Assembly (NCBI GenBank): GCA_040793985.1
Contig: JBFNJI010000025.1
Location: 52,379 to 116,378 of the forward strand
Reading direction: 5' to 3'
Source: Thiodiazotropha sp040793985
Lineage (GTDB): Bacteria; Pseudomonadota; Gammaproteobacteria; Chromatiales; Chromatiaceae
DNA length: 64,000 bases
Below the pieces are notes generated by a model. The model was not told where the DNA came from. It saw only the letters and a list, made by a program, of their open reading frames with translations, and did not search any database. Below, piece by piece: positions 1-9,630 of the stretch. The stretch's first letter is position 1. Each line of letters starts with the position of its first letter. Both the position numbers and the translations under genes were made by a program.

Positions 1-1
1 C

Positions 2-184
2 GCCCTGCAAGCCCCCTATGATGTGCTTGATATCAACGGCATGGTTGTCGCCAGTGGCAAGGTAGGTGATAACGGTGTCGAACTCGCTCCCGGTGAATAC
101 ATGGTGAAAACACGCACCACACCGTCTCTGCATGGAAATGTGACAGTGCTATCTGCTAAAAGGGCCGGCGTGGTATTAAAATAG
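2..184 (+). CDS. C-terminal fragment of an unidentified protein
   Basis: An open frame enters from the left edge and stops at TAG 182-184, giving about 60 residues. The tail contains a beta-rich stretch (DINGMVVASGK, ELAPGEYMVKTRT) that looks like a small immunoglobulin- or carboxypeptidase-regulatory-like fold, but the family cannot be named from this piece. The start lies outside the window. Its reality is supported only by the continuous frame and coding-like composition; there is no obvious hairpin behind it. Confidence 0.5.
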   Translation, partial: ALQAPYDVLDINGMVVASGKVGDNGVELAPGEYMVKTRTTPSLHGNVTVLSAKRAGVVLK

Positions 185-489
185 ACTTGGTTGAAACCTC
201 TCAACAGGGGTTCAGACAGAAAGCTGCCAGTCGGCCATCAGCTAATGCCCATGTGATCGACAAGCCGTCGAGACCTGTTGTCTTGAACTTGCGCCAGTGT
301 AGTTGGCGTTGTTCCCGATGTCCTCACCCAGGTGGTGAAATTGAAGCCTGCAATCTTGGCGTCATCCAACGCACACCACAACTTATGTATACGAAGCTGC
401 GCCATAGGTGAGACTGCCGGCAGGATAGAGTGCTTTTTTTTACAGATCATGTTTTTTTAAAGGTGTTAACTGTCTTGAGTCCGGCCAGA
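185..489. other. Intergenic, no gene seen
   Basis: About 300 bases between the fragment at the left edge and the exported protein that follows. Short frames on both strands lack ribosome-binding sites and recognisable products. The T-rich stretch around 431-460 just before the next gene may hold its promoter, but no clear -35/-10 pair stands out. Confidence 0.4.
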
Positions 490-1512
490 ATGTTTCGTTC
501 ATACCTCATGGGGGGCTTTGTGTCGATGGCTGTAACCGCTGTTGCCTGCGCAGCGGAAATCGATAGTGTGAGTACAAGAAAAATTGATCTTGAGAGCAGT
601 CGTGCAGCCATTAACAGCATCTTCAATCAACGAATCGAGCTGGGGATAGATGAAGCAAACCGTAGTCGCATAAGCATTCGGAAACTGGGTGATCTTGAGC
701 TCTATCGTGAAGGGGATTACTGCGATGAGCGGGTACTCTATAGAGAACTCAGAAAGGCAATCTTCGAATCCAATACCGTGACATGGGGACTTAAGGGGTA
801 CCTCCTCGATATGCAACTGCGCGAACTGCTCGCGAGGCATAGCTACTCCCTGTCACTGAATGATTCGATCTATCGGGATATCGGTTATATCGAGGGAATC
901 TCGCTGAATCTGAAGGAGCTGAGCGATGTGGTGAAGGTGGATGGGGTCCTCCTCGGGCTTGACAAACTCGGCCACTTTTTTGCCGAGGGTTGGCACTACT
1001 ACGAAATGTTGGCCTTTGCCGACAAGACCGTTTATGACGCCCTTGCCTGGGGTAGGGAGAAAGAGGCCGGACTGTTTGGCTATACCACCACGGGGATTTT
1101 TTCTTATGCCGATCTAACGGCAAACTTCAACGGTATGCGTTTTTGGAACAGAGTGCTGCTTAAGCATGATGATCCCTTGAAGGGTGTGATTGGCAATCTG
1201 CTGGAGAGACCCTATGTCAGCTGCGATATTCAGATTGTCGAATCATTCAAGGCAGGCGAACTGGTAAAGGCCTGGGAAAGTAACGCAGCCTTCGATATCG
1301 CGGAGTATATCGATGGGAGCTGGGATGAGGGAAATAACTGCAACAGCTATGCTGATCCGATAATCGAGGCCAAGGTGTCGAAACGTGCTCGTGATGCCGA
1401 TCCAGGCTTTACCTGCCCCTACCGCAAGGAGGCCTGTTCGAGTTCAAGGGCCAAGTATGGCGAGTTTTCCAGGTTTTTGCTGCACCCTTCATGTCTAAGC
1501 GTTGAGCAGTAG
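490..1512 (+). CDS. Exported protein of unknown function
   Basis: The frame is open from 430, but ATG 490 gives a good signal peptide (MFRSYLMGGFVSMAVTAV followed by an ACAAE cleavage-like site), so that start is preferred. The mature protein is about 320 residues, rich in aromatic and acidic residues. A central segment (LDKLGHFFAEGWHYYE) carries two histidines, followed by an alternating Tyr/Gly segment near FGYTTTGIFSYADL. The C-terminal part contains several cysteines (NNCNSY, FTCPYRKEACS) that could form disulfides in the periplasm. No family is recognised. It stands alone; the next gene is on the other strand. Confidence 0.7.
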   Translation: MFRSYLMGGFVSMAVTAVACAAEIDSVSTRKIDLESSRAAINSIFNQRIELGIDEANRSRISIRKLGDLELYREGDYCDERVLYRELRKAIFESNTVTWGLKGYLLDMQLRELLARHSYSLSLNDSIYRDIGYIEGISLNLKELSDVVKVDGVLLGLDKLGHFFAEGWHYYEMLAFADKTVYDALAWGREKEAGLFGYTTTGIFSYADLTANFNGMRFWNRVLLKHDDPLKGVIGNLLERPYVSCDIQIVESFKAGELVKAWESNAAFDIAEYIDGSWDEGNNCNSYADPIIEAKVSKRARDADPGFTCPYRKEACSSSRAKYGEFSRFLLHPSCLSVEQ

Positions 1513-1590
1513 CTGCAACGCGGTACCAGAGGCGCTGTCTGGTCGCCGCACCGCTTGGCCTTCATTGTGACCAGGCGTTCCAGGCGGTTT

Positions 1591-2340
1591 CTAAAGCTGC
1601 ACGGGCATGCCAGGCTCGAGATCGAGTAGGCGGGAGGCGTTACCGCGGTTGACGGCGAACTCCACCAGCCCTATGGAGTTGCGGTACCAGAAAGGCTCGC
1701 CAGCGGCGACCTCGGAGAATGTGCGCGCATAGCCAAGGAGTGTGCCATTGATGGAAAAAGTCATGTCGTCAGCAACATCTTCCGCCTTGATAGCCGTCAT
1801 CGCATTGCCGTAGTTGTCTATATAGATAATGCGTTTGTTGTCGAAAGGCGTGTCGTACCCAACCAATTCCTGTGGCATAAGGGGGGTTCCAGCGACCTCC
1901 TTGCCTACAGCCAGATTGGCTGCCACGGGAGCAAACAGGTCGCGACCGTGAAAACTGTTGGAGAGATGGGGTGGGCGCCAGTCGATGGCTTCGATTTCGC
2001 ACCGCCCGGAGCGACGCACCAGAGGGATAAACAGGCCGTTGTCGGGGCCGACTAAAAGCTGGTTGCCGCTCTCTATCATGAGGGGCCGCCGGTCTGTGCC
2101 GACTCCGGGATCCACCACAGCCAGGACCAGGGTTCGAGCCGGCAGATTGTCGCACAGGCAAGAGAGAAGCGTGCCTGCCGACTGAGGGTCGAACATCGGT
2201 GCATCCGCCATCAGGGTCACCCTTGGTACCCCTGGCGCTTGTGAGGCGATGACGGCATGCATCTGGCCCAGGTAGGGGCCACTGGTACCGAAATCGGTAT
2301 AGCTGGCGATCAGTGAGATGGGTGCTGTGACTAAACGCAT
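1591..2340 (-). CDS. SAM hydroxide adenosyltransferase / SAM-dependent halogenase family (DUF62)
   Basis: About 249 residues, typical of the family that splits S-adenosylmethionine with water to adenosine and methionine and is related to fluorinase and chlorinase. Family marks seen: the N-terminal ASYTDFGT motif, VVDPGVGTDRRP, LLVGPDNGLF and SFHGRDLFAPVAA, the last of which builds the SAM-binding interface in the trimer. ATG 2340 is chosen because the homologous core begins within a few residues. A halogenase role is unlikely without a neighbouring biosynthetic cluster. It is probably cytoplasmic and expressed as a single gene. Confidence 0.85.
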   Translation of the reverse strand: MRLVTAPISLIASYTDFGTSGPYLGQMHAVIASQAPGVPRVTLMADAPMFDPQSAGTLLSCLCDNLPARTLVLAVVDPGVGTDRRPLMIESGNQLLVGPDNGLFIPLVRRSGRCEIEAIDWRPPHLSNSFHGRDLFAPVAANLAVGKEVAGTPLMPQELVGYDTPFDNKRIIYIDNYGNAMTAIKAEDVADDMTFSINGTLLGYARTFSEVAAGEPFWYRNSIGLVEFAVNRGNASRLLDLEPGMPVQL

Positions 2341-2464
2341 CAGCGAAGAATACACCTATTGGCTATTCCGTGGACAGCGCGAGTGGATATACCGCAGGGC
2401 AGAAGCAGGGGGCGGAATCAGGAGAAGACCGGAATGTTCCTGGCCTGGTCTGGTTGTGTGGCCC

Positions 2465-2668
2465 TTAGACCATAATATCGATATTGCTGCCCACGGCACC
2501 GCCGTCATTCGGTTTTGGTGCACTCTGTTCGATAGAGGCAACGAGCTGTGCGGCGGTCTGTTTCTCGATCTCCATCTCTTTCTTTTGCGCAGCGACGCTG
2601 ACTTCCGTTCTTGTCGCGATATTCGCGAGCATGCTGGCTGTTGGTGAGCTGGCTCCGGAAACGTCCAT
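2465..2668 (-). CDS. YjfB-like putative motility protein
   Basis: A 67-residue protein beginning MDVSGASS, then a predicted alpha-helical stretch (ATRTEVSVAAQKKEMEIEKQ) and an Ala/Gln-rich helix. This pattern, with the near-terminal MDVS and a long amphipathic helix, matches the short YjfB family (putative motility protein), known mainly from sequence co-occurrence with flagellar genes. No flagellar gene is present here, so the motility link is unsupported by context. It follows the AI-2E type gene on the same strand with about 120 bases between. Confidence 0.6.
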   Translation of the reverse strand: MDVSGASSPTASMLANIATRTEVSVAAQKKEMEIEKQTAAQLVASIEQSAPKPNDGGAVGSNIDIMV

Positions 2669-2792
2669 TCGGTTACTCCTGATCGAGTGATATTCCCTTA
2701 CTATAGCGGCAGGCCGTGCATCTTATGTAGTGCGGTTCAGGAAGTGGCTTCATCAAGTTTGCTGTTTTCAACGGCTGTACCTTGCTGCCGTG

Positions 2793-3908
2793 TTAGGAAT
2801 TATCCCGATCGAGCCGGTCTCCGTGGATCTGTTCGTAGACATCGAAAATTGCGATCGCCATCGCCGCGATGACCGGGCCGAACAACATTCCTATGATGCC
2901 AAACTGGATCAGTCCGGCGAGGGTGGAGAGCACGGTCAGCAGGGTGTGATCGAGGGCGCCGAGATTGCCGCCATCCGGGAGGCCCTTGGAGATCTTCTGG
3001 ATCATCACCGGGCGCAGGATATTGTCGATAACAAATCCCATTACCACTGCACCCCAGACCACGATCAGCACCGCCTGCCAGACCTCTCCCTGAAGATAGA
3101 GGTAGATGGCTACCGGTATCCAGATCAATGCCGATCCCACCACCGGGATGAAGGAGGTGACTGCGATACCTATGCCTAGAAACAGCGCCGGCATTCCCAT
3201 GAAGCTCATCAGAATACCGAAACTCAAACCCTGCAGCATGGCCACGACAACCACGCTGATGGTCAGGACTGTTGCCAGGCTGCTGAAGCGAACCATCAGC
3301 ATCTCGTCGTAACGATTCGGCAGTGGTGAAAGCACTTTCAGGTAGCGTGCCACATCATCCCCGTCGCGATAGAAGAAAAAGAGTGCAAAAACCGATAGGA
3401 ATACAAAGGTAAGGAATCCCGCGGTATTGCTGAGGATGCTGCGCAAGAGAAAGACAACGGTGTTTTTTGCCACCGAGATCAGTTTGTTGAGATTGGCGTC
3501 CAGTTGGGCCAGGAGTGCGCTCTGATCGCCAATATCGAAAGGCAGGATCTTTGCCGTATCGCTGTAGATCTGTTTCAAACTCTCGGAATCCTGGGTATCT
3601 ACCCAGCCCTGTACCGATCCGTAGAGTTCACTGGCGCGCAGTGAGATCTCGATCAGCAGGTAGGTGATGGGAGCGATAACGGTGAAGAAGATCACTATGC
3701 TCATCAGGGTGGCGGCGGCGGTATCGCTCAGCTTCCAGCGGTGTTGAAGCTTGAGAAATAGCTGGTAGGTGGCGGTAGCAACGATGAGGGAAAAGAAGAG
3801 CGCCGGCAGGAATGGAAGGAACAACCAGATAAGCCCCGCAAGCGCGAGGACAATCAGACTGACCAGGAAGCCTTCCTGGAACGGGGGTGAATTCGGTTTA
3901 TCGTTCAT
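2793..3908 (-). CDS. AI-2E family (PerM/YdiK-like) membrane transporter
   Basis: A 371-residue integral membrane protein with the family's layout: two N-terminal helices (residues about 14-50), a helix near 70, a soluble linker (about 90-150), then a run of hydrophobic helices from about 155 to the C-terminus. The signature region GIGIAVTSFIPVVGSALIWI followed by a PVMIQ loop and a late GPVIAAMAIAIFDVY segment is typical. Members export small molecules or ions (AI-2, Na+/H+ in some homologues); the substrate cannot be told from sequence. It starts at ATG 3908 and is transcribed away from the signalling gene to its right. Confidence 0.85.
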   Translation of the reverse strand: MNDKPNSPPFQEGFLVSLIVLALAGLIWLFLPFLPALFFSLIVATATYQLFLKLQHRWKLSDTAAATLMSIVIFFTVIAPITYLLIEISLRASELYGSVQGWVDTQDSESLKQIYSDTAKILPFDIGDQSALLAQLDANLNKLISVAKNTVVFLLRSILSNTAGFLTFVFLSVFALFFFYRDGDDVARYLKVLSPLPNRYDEMLMVRFSSLATVLTISVVVVAMLQGLSFGILMSFMGMPALFLGIGIAVTSFIPVVGSALIWIPVAIYLYLQGEVWQAVLIVVWGAVVMGFVIDNILRPVMIQKISKGLPDGGNLGALDHTLLTVLSTLAGLIQFGIIGMLFGPVIAAMAIAIFDVYEQIHGDRLDRDNS

Positions 3909-4307
3909 TTATGCAACGCACCAGCGGTAAATAATGAGGTTTGTCAGGGTGGATTATAAGGGTATTCACATGATTTGCCTCAACTTCGCTTATTCTTATG
4001 CATGATTTGCTTGCAGGGAAGCGGTTTGGTCCGGTGTTGCTGCGGGCCTCTGGTTGGGAATGGACATGCTTATAACCAGTGCATGGGATACGCGTGCTCC
4101 CAAGCCAATCGATAATTACGCGCGATAACTTGCGCGGAGGTTTAAGGGTGTCAACGGGACAGAGCTACCGCTCCTTCCTGCCCGACTCGTTAGTTGTGAC
4201 GCCGGACACAGATGTTGTTCTAAAGTTTTTCAGCCTGAAACCGTTATCACTACAACCTTTGTTGTTTGTGTCGAGTTATTGTTCATGGTCTTCATGGGAA
4301 CGCTGTT
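3909..4307. other. Intergenic between divergent genes
   Basis: About 400 bases that must hold promoters for the AI-2E type gene (leftward) and the response regulator (rightward). A 78-codon frame at 4079-4315 on the plus strand has a coding-unlike composition and no ribosome-binding site. No clear promoter or palindrome was identified. Confidence 0.4.
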
Positions 4308-6896
4308 TTGCCTAGAGTATTGCTGATAGAGCTTTCTGCCACGGTTCGGCGTATCGCAAGGAATCACCTGATCAAGGCAGGGTATGAAGTTGAGACCGAC
4401 ATCGATTTCAACTCCGCGCTGGTACGCTTTCAACCTGGCTCGGAGGAGGGCGGGGCATTCGATGCGCTTGTGCTGGGATGGCCGGGTCAGGTGATCCCTG
4501 GCGCTGAAGCGTTGTTAGCAATGTTGCAGCGAGATGCCCATGCAAATCTCCCGGTGGTGACTTTTTCCCATGAATCGGAAGCGACCATTACCGATTGGGT
4601 GGGACGCAGAGCCTATACGGCCTTCCTCCACTGGGTAGATTACAGAAAGTCCACAGACCTGCTTGCGCAACTTCTTGTCGATGCCAACAACAGATCTCCC
4701 GGACATGCTGGGTCAAACCCGATCGTGCAACCTATCCGTGTTTTATTCGTCGACGATTCGCGCACGGTACGGACGAAGTACCAGCGGTTACTGATGGCAA
4801 ACGGTTACTACACCGAGACTGCGGCCAACGTCGCGGAGGGTTTTGAAAAGGCCGTTACTGCTCAATTCGACATCGCCATCATCGATTACTTCATGCCTGA
4901 TGCCACCGGCGACGTTCTTTGTCAGCGTTTACGCGATCATGAAGCAACAACGACTATCACCAGCGCAATAATCACCGGCAGCTATCTGGACAAAGCCATC
5001 AAACAATCCCTGGAAGCGGGTGCTGTGGAGTGCATGTTCAAGAACGAAAGCGACGACCTGTTCCTGACCAGAATTGATGCAATGAGCAGGCATATACGCG
5101 CCCACAAATCGATTGAGAAGGAGCGCGAGCGTCTCGGTGGTATTCTCAGGTCGGTGGGTGAGGGGGTCTATGGTGTGGACTCGGACGGCTACATATCGTT
5201 CGTCAACCCGGCCTGTAGACGTATCCTCGGCTACGAACCGGAAGAACGGTTGATCGGGCGTTCGGCATTGGCGCTTTTCCACTATGCCGATGCACATGGG
5301 AATCCTGACAGCGTGGAGGGGAGTCTGCTTCAGCAGACCTATGCGGGCGGCGATTCCATCGAGGCGAGGGAGATCACCTTCTGGCATAAATGCGGTACGC
5401 CGATACAAGTGGAATGTACGGTGTTTCCTCTTACCATCGAGGAGAAACGCGAGGGTTCAGTGGTCGCATTTCGCGACATTTCAGAACGTAAACTGCTTGA
5501 AGATGAGTTGCGCTGGCAGGCAACTCACGATGTCTTGACCAAGCTATACAACAGGCGGTACTTCGAGGAGCAGCTTACTCAGGAGACTGAACGCATAAAG
5601 CGCAGTAGCGAAACCAGTGCCCTGCTCTACGTCGACCTTGATCGGTTTAAGTATGTCAATGATACGGCTGGACATGCAGCAGGTGATCGTTTGTTGATTG
5701 AGGTTGCACAGCAATTGGCGCAGCGTCTGAGAAAATCCGATCTGCTCGCACGCCTGGGTGGTGACGAGTTTGCCTTGATCCTGCGCAACATATGCAAGGG
5801 AAATGTTGATCAAGTGGCGGATGACTACCGTAAGATCCTGGACCAGTACACGTTTGCCCACAATGGAAAGCAGTATCGGGTGAACGGTACTATTGGTATT
5901 GCCCTGATTGACCGGGATTCACCGTCTGCGGGTGAAGTTCTCGCCAATGCGGATATCGCCTGCCATATCGCCAAGGGCGAAGGGCGTAACAGAACCCATC
6001 TCTTTATCCCGGAGAGCGATAGCAAAAAGGCGATGGAGCAGGACTTGGGTTGGTCGTCGCGCCTGCATAATGCCTTGGAGCAGGATCATCTGTTTCTCCA
6101 CTATCAGCCTATCGTTCCGGTTGCGCATATTCCCAATGTGTTGATGTCGGCGACAGCGGGGCCGATTTATCACAAGCTCCTTTCGGTCGTGCCCCAGGAT
6201 ATGCAGCTCAACGAGCTCTTGTTGCGCCTCGATGACCCGGTATGGGGAATGGTATTGCCCGGGGCATTTCTCCCTGCTGCGGAACGCTTCAATATGATGG
6301 AGAAAATTGACCACTGGGTGATCAGTGCCGCGCTGAAGAAACTGGCATTGCTGCAGTATTCAGGCTTCAGGGGGGTGTTCACCGTCAATCTCTCGACGCA
6401 GTCTATTACCAATACCGGGTTGATCGAAGATATCGAAGAGCTGATCGCCAACCTTGATATAGATGCGGGCAAAGTGATTTTTGAGATAACCGAGAACTCG
6501 GCGGTCTCCAATCTGGCCTCTGCCAATGAACTGATCTCCAGGTTGAGTGCGTTCGGCTGTCGTTTCGCGTTGGATGACTTCGGCAGTGGATTCTCTTCGT
6601 TTTCCCACTTGAAAAATCTGCCGGTGGATTTCGTCAAGATCGACGGTCTTCTGGTCAGGGGTGTCGTGGGAGATCGAAGTGACCGGGCAATTGTCCGGTC
6701 AATCAACGACATCGCCCACTCCCTGGGGAAAAAAACCATAGCCGAGTTTGTGGAAAACGCAGAAATCCTCCAATTCCTCTGCGAGTCTGGTGTGGACTAT
6801 GTGCAGGGACACCATCTCTCGCCGGCGCTGGACTTCTCAACGCTCAGTCATCAAGCCGGGGAAATACCCGCGGACCGCCAGGGCAACGGAAGATAG
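4308..6896 (+). CDS. Response regulator with REC-REC-PAS-GGDEF-EAL domains
   Basis: A c-di-GMP metabolic regulator of about 862 residues. Residues 1-115 form a receiver-like domain lacking the phosphoacceptor Asp (DALVLGWPG at the expected site). Residues 142-262 are a canonical receiver (VLFVDDSRTV; phosphoacceptor Asp in IIDYFMP). A PAS domain follows (about 274-395). The GGDEF domain (402-570) has an intact GGDEF near 483 and an upstream RxxD inhibitory site (RKSD). The EAL domain (584-850) keeps YQPIV, FEITEN and DDFGSG but has ELLLR in place of EALLR and an enlarged loop before it. No ATG start fits; TTG 4308 has GGGA about 7 bases upstream and starts at the domain edge, while TTG 4266 is an alternative. 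Confidence 0.85.
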   Translation: MPRVLLIELSATVRRIARNHLIKAGYEVETDIDFNSALVRFQPGSEEGGAFDALVLGWPGQVIPGAEALLAMLQRDAHANLPVVTFSHESEATITDWVGRRAYTAFLHWVDYRKSTDLLAQLLVDANNRSPGHAGSNPIVQPIRVLFVDDSRTVRTKYQRLLMANGYYTETAANVAEGFEKAVTAQFDIAIIDYFMPDATGDVLCQRLRDHEATTTITSAIITGSYLDKAIKQSLEAGAVECMFKNESDDLFLTRIDAMSRHIRAHKSIEKERERLGGILRSVGEGVYGVDSDGYISFVNPACRRILGYEPEERLIGRSALALFHYADAHGNPDSVEGSLLQQTYAGGDSIEAREITFWHKCGTPIQVECTVFPLTIEEKREGSVVAFRDISERKLLEDELRWQATHDVLTKLYNRRYFEEQLTQETERIKRSSETSALLYVDLDRFKYVNDTAGHAAGDRLLIEVAQQLAQRLRKSDLLARLGGDEFALILRNICKGNVDQVADDYRKILDQYTFAHNGKQYRVNGTIGIALIDRDSPSAGEVLANADIACHIAKGEGRNRTHLFIPESDSKKAMEQDLGWSSRLHNALEQDHLFLHYQPIVPVAHIPNVLMSATAGPIYHKLLSVVPQDMQLNELLLRLDDPVWGMVLPGAFLPAAERFNMMEKIDHWVISAALKKLALLQYSGFRGVFTVNLSTQSITNTGLIEDIEELIANLDIDAGKVIFEITENSAVSNLASANELISRLSAFGCRFALDDFGSGFSSFSHLKNLPVDFVKIDGLLVRGVVGDRSDRAIVRSINDIAHSLGKKTIAEFVENAEILQFLCESGVDYVQGHHLSPALDFSTLSHQAGEIPADRQGNGR

Positions 6897-7167
6897 AAAA
6901 AGTTGCAGGGCCGACTGCCAGTCCCGGTTCGGGTTATCTGCCTGCAGCAGTCCCGTGAGCGCTGTTACGGGACAAATATGTGATCGAGTACACCTGTGAT
7001 CGCGACCCTGTCACTTCCTCCTGTGACGATTTTAGGCAATATTGTTTTTCGAGGAGTTTTAAAAGCCAACCTCTCTTAAGAAAAAAAGAGATGAAACCTA
7101 ACGACTGCTTGCGAGGGGCCTGCCCTGGGACACCCTTCACCAGCGGCATACGGAGAAGGAGAGCGCC

Positions 7168-9630
7168 ATGTCTGTCTCTGTTCAACGGTTTGCCCACATT
7201 GTGTTGTTTACCCTGTTGGGATCGGTGGCCGCTTGCGGAGGCGGCGGGGGTGGCGGGGATACAACCCCGGATAGCGCGCTTCAGGTTGATCTCGGGATGG
7301 CTCGGACCCTCTCCTTGCCGGATACCTTGATCCCCAATCCAACTGTGCTGATCGACGGTTCACCCCCATCGACTCAGGTGGGTTATGCCTGGAGTCAACT
7401 TCAAGGTCCGGCGTCGGTTAACTTTTCCGATCCATCTGCGGCATCGCCTGAGATAATCTTTCCCGTCAACGGCAGCTACCGATTGAGGCTTGAGGTGAGC
7501 GGTCAGGGGCTGGTCGAAAACGCTCTGTTGCAGGTGACGGTAAACACCAGGGCTTCGGGACCCTCAGGGCTCACAGTATTGCCAGCCAACATTGATCAAT
7601 GCATTGCCCCGGCTGATGCAGGTAGTGCGACCGAACTACGACTCGCCACACCCTATCCGGCGCTGCCGTCTCTGGGTCCCCTGGTGGGGCTGTTCCAGGT
7701 GCCGGGGGATAACAGCGAGTGGTATGCGGTACAGCAGACGGGTCAGGTCGTACGCTTCGACAACGACCCAGCGGTGCAGGCTACCCACACGTTCATCGAT
7801 ATCAGCGATCGGCTCGACTACGGTGGTGAGAAGGGACTGCTCGGGCTGGCCTTCCATCCCGACTATGCGAGTAATGGCTTGGTCTATCTCTCCTATACCG
7901 CATCACCTGTCAGCGGATTGGAATCACGCATCTCTCGTTTCAGTCTCGACAGCGTCACGCAGACCCTGGATCCCGGCTCGGAGCAGATCCTGCTCACGGT
8001 ACCCCAGCCCTACAGTAACCACAACGGAGGACAGATTGCCTTCGGCCCCGACGGGTTGCTCTATATAGGATTGGGTGATGGCGGCTCGGGCGGCGATCCC
8101 CAGGGGCATGGACAAAATACCTCGTCCCTGTTGGGTTCGATGCTGCGTATCAATGTTGGCACGGGCGTCGGCGGCTATAGCATACCCTCCGACAACCCCT
8201 TCGTTTCCGGGGGTGGCGCGGCAGAAATCTATGCATATGGGTTGCGTAATCCCTGGCGTTGGAGTTTCGACCGGCAGACAGGGGATCTCTGGCTCGGGGA
8301 TGTGGGGCAGAACGCCTATGAGGAGGTGGACATAATCCATAATGGCGGCAACTACGGTTGGAACCTGATGGAGGGGAACCACTGCTACCCCTCCTCTAGC
8401 AACTGCGATGACACTGGACTGGTGCTGCCTGTGGCGGAATATGACCACAGTCAGGGTATCTCGGTGACAGGTGGTTATGTCTACCGTGGCAGCGACATAC
8501 CCCGGATACAGGGCCACTATCTCTATAGCGATTACGGTTCCGGCAGGATCTGGGGATTGGCGGATAACGGAGCCGGCGGCTACAGCGCCGAGGAGCTCCT
8601 GGACAGTGATCTCAATGTGGTCTCTTTCGCCGAGGATCAGCTGGGTGAACTCTATGTGCTGCATCTGGGGGGGAGTATTCATAAACTGACAGCCGAGACC
8701 AGTGGCACCGGCGGGACCGTACCCACCATGCTTTCGGGCTGGGGCTGCTTTCAAGCCGGCGATGTGGAGAATTTTTCCGACTACGTCATCCCATACAATA
8801 TCAATGCCCTGTTATGGAGCGACTTCGCCGACAAGGAACGCTTCATGGCCATACCCGAAGAGAGTACCGTCTCGATCGATGCCGAGGGTCGCTTTGACTT
8901 TCCTCCCGGCAGCGTTCTGGGGAAGCATTTTCGGCTTGACGGTGAGTTGATCGAGACCCGTCTGTTGATGCGACACGCCAATAGCGGCTGGCGCGGCTAC
9001 AGCTATGAATGGAACGATACCCTGAGCGATGCTGTTCTGCTCGAAAATGCCAAAGAGAAGGCTTTTACCGACCAGACCTGGCACTACCCCAGCCCCGCGG
9101 AGTGTCTGCTTTGTCATACCACTATTTCCGGTGTTGCCCTTGGACCGGAGCTGGGTCAGCTCAACCGGGACTTTCCCTATCCCGCTCGAAGTGCAAATCA
9201 GCTGATGACCTATGAGGCAATTGGCCTGTTGGCTGATTCACTCAATGATCTGCAGAGGTCGACCGCTTTCTATGCCGTCGATGACACAGCCTACTCGGCG
9301 GAGCGCCGTGCACGCAGCTATCTCCACAGTAACTGTGCCATGTGCCACCAGCCCGGTGGTACCGGAGGGGGTGATCTCGACTTGCGCATGAGCGCCGACC
9401 TGAGTACCAGCGGCCTCTGTAACCGGGCGCCCCTGGCCGGAGACCTCGGCCTGAACAATCCGGTATTGCTCAAACCGGGTGACCCGGACAACTCCATACT
9501 GGTGCTGCGCATGGAGACCCTTGGGGAAGCCCGCATGCCGCCTCTTGGGAGCAGCGAGATCGATACCCAGGCAGCGGCCGTTGTACGGGAGTGGGTATCC
9601 ACGCTTGTATCCTGTGATACTGCGGATTGA
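7168..9630 (+). CDS. Sugar dehydrogenase (GSDH-like) fused to a dihaem cytochrome, lipoprotein
   Basis: An 820-residue exported lipoprotein: signal peptide with lipobox SVAAC (Cys23) and a Gly-rich linker. An Ig/PKD-like segment follows (about 35-125), then a six-bladed propeller of the glucose/sorbosone dehydrogenase type (about 150-510; GEKGLLGLAFHP, YIGLGDGGSGGD, AYGLRNPWRWSFD). The last 300 residues match the SO_2930-type cytochrome family, with haem motifs CLLCH (about 646) and CAMCH (about 723). Such enzymes oxidise a sugar or alcohol with PQQ and pass electrons to c haem. Start ATG 7168 has a strong GGAG ribosome-binding site. No PQQ synthesis genes are nearby, so cofactor use is inferred. 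Confidence 0.85.
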   Translation: MSVSVQRFAHIVLFTLLGSVAACGGGGGGGDTTPDSALQVDLGMARTLSLPDTLIPNPTVLIDGSPPSTQVGYAWSQLQGPASVNFSDPSAASPEIIFPVNGSYRLRLEVSGQGLVENALLQVTVNTRASGPSGLTVLPANIDQCIAPADAGSATELRLATPYPALPSLGPLVGLFQVPGDNSEWYAVQQTGQVVRFDNDPAVQATHTFIDISDRLDYGGEKGLLGLAFHPDYASNGLVYLSYTASPVSGLESRISRFSLDSVTQTLDPGSEQILLTVPQPYSNHNGGQIAFGPDGLLYIGLGDGGSGGDPQGHGQNTSSLLGSMLRINVGTGVGGYSIPSDNPFVSGGGAAEIYAYGLRNPWRWSFDRQTGDLWLGDVGQNAYEEVDIIHNGGNYGWNLMEGNHCYPSSSNCDDTGLVLPVAEYDHSQGISVTGGYVYRGSDIPRIQGHYLYSDYGSGRIWGLADNGAGGYSAEELLDSDLNVVSFAEDQLGELYVLHLGGSIHKLTAETSGTGGTVPTMLSGWGCFQAGDVENFSDYVIPYNINALLWSDFADKERFMAIPEESTVSIDAEGRFDFPPGSVLGKHFRLDGELIETRLLMRHANSGWRGYSYEWNDTLSDAVLLENAKEKAFTDQTWHYPSPAECLLCHTTISGVALGPELGQLNRDFPYPARSANQLMTYEAIGLLADSLNDLQRSTAFYAVDDTAYSAERRARSYLHSNCAMCHQPGGTGGGDLDLRMSADLSTSGLCNRAPLAGDLGLNNPVLLKPGDPDNSILVLRMETLGEARMPPLGSSEIDTQAAAVVREWVSTLVSCDTAD

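Noticed and set aside
1591..2340. Fluorinase or chlorinase
   Set aside because: Only the shared SAM-cleaving family motifs are visible and there is no halometabolite cluster; the hydroxide adenosyltransferase group is far more common.
4079..4315. 78-codon plus-strand frame upstream of the response regulator
   Set aside because: Product is a Ser/Leu-rich string without domain or ribosome-binding site and it overlaps the regulator start.
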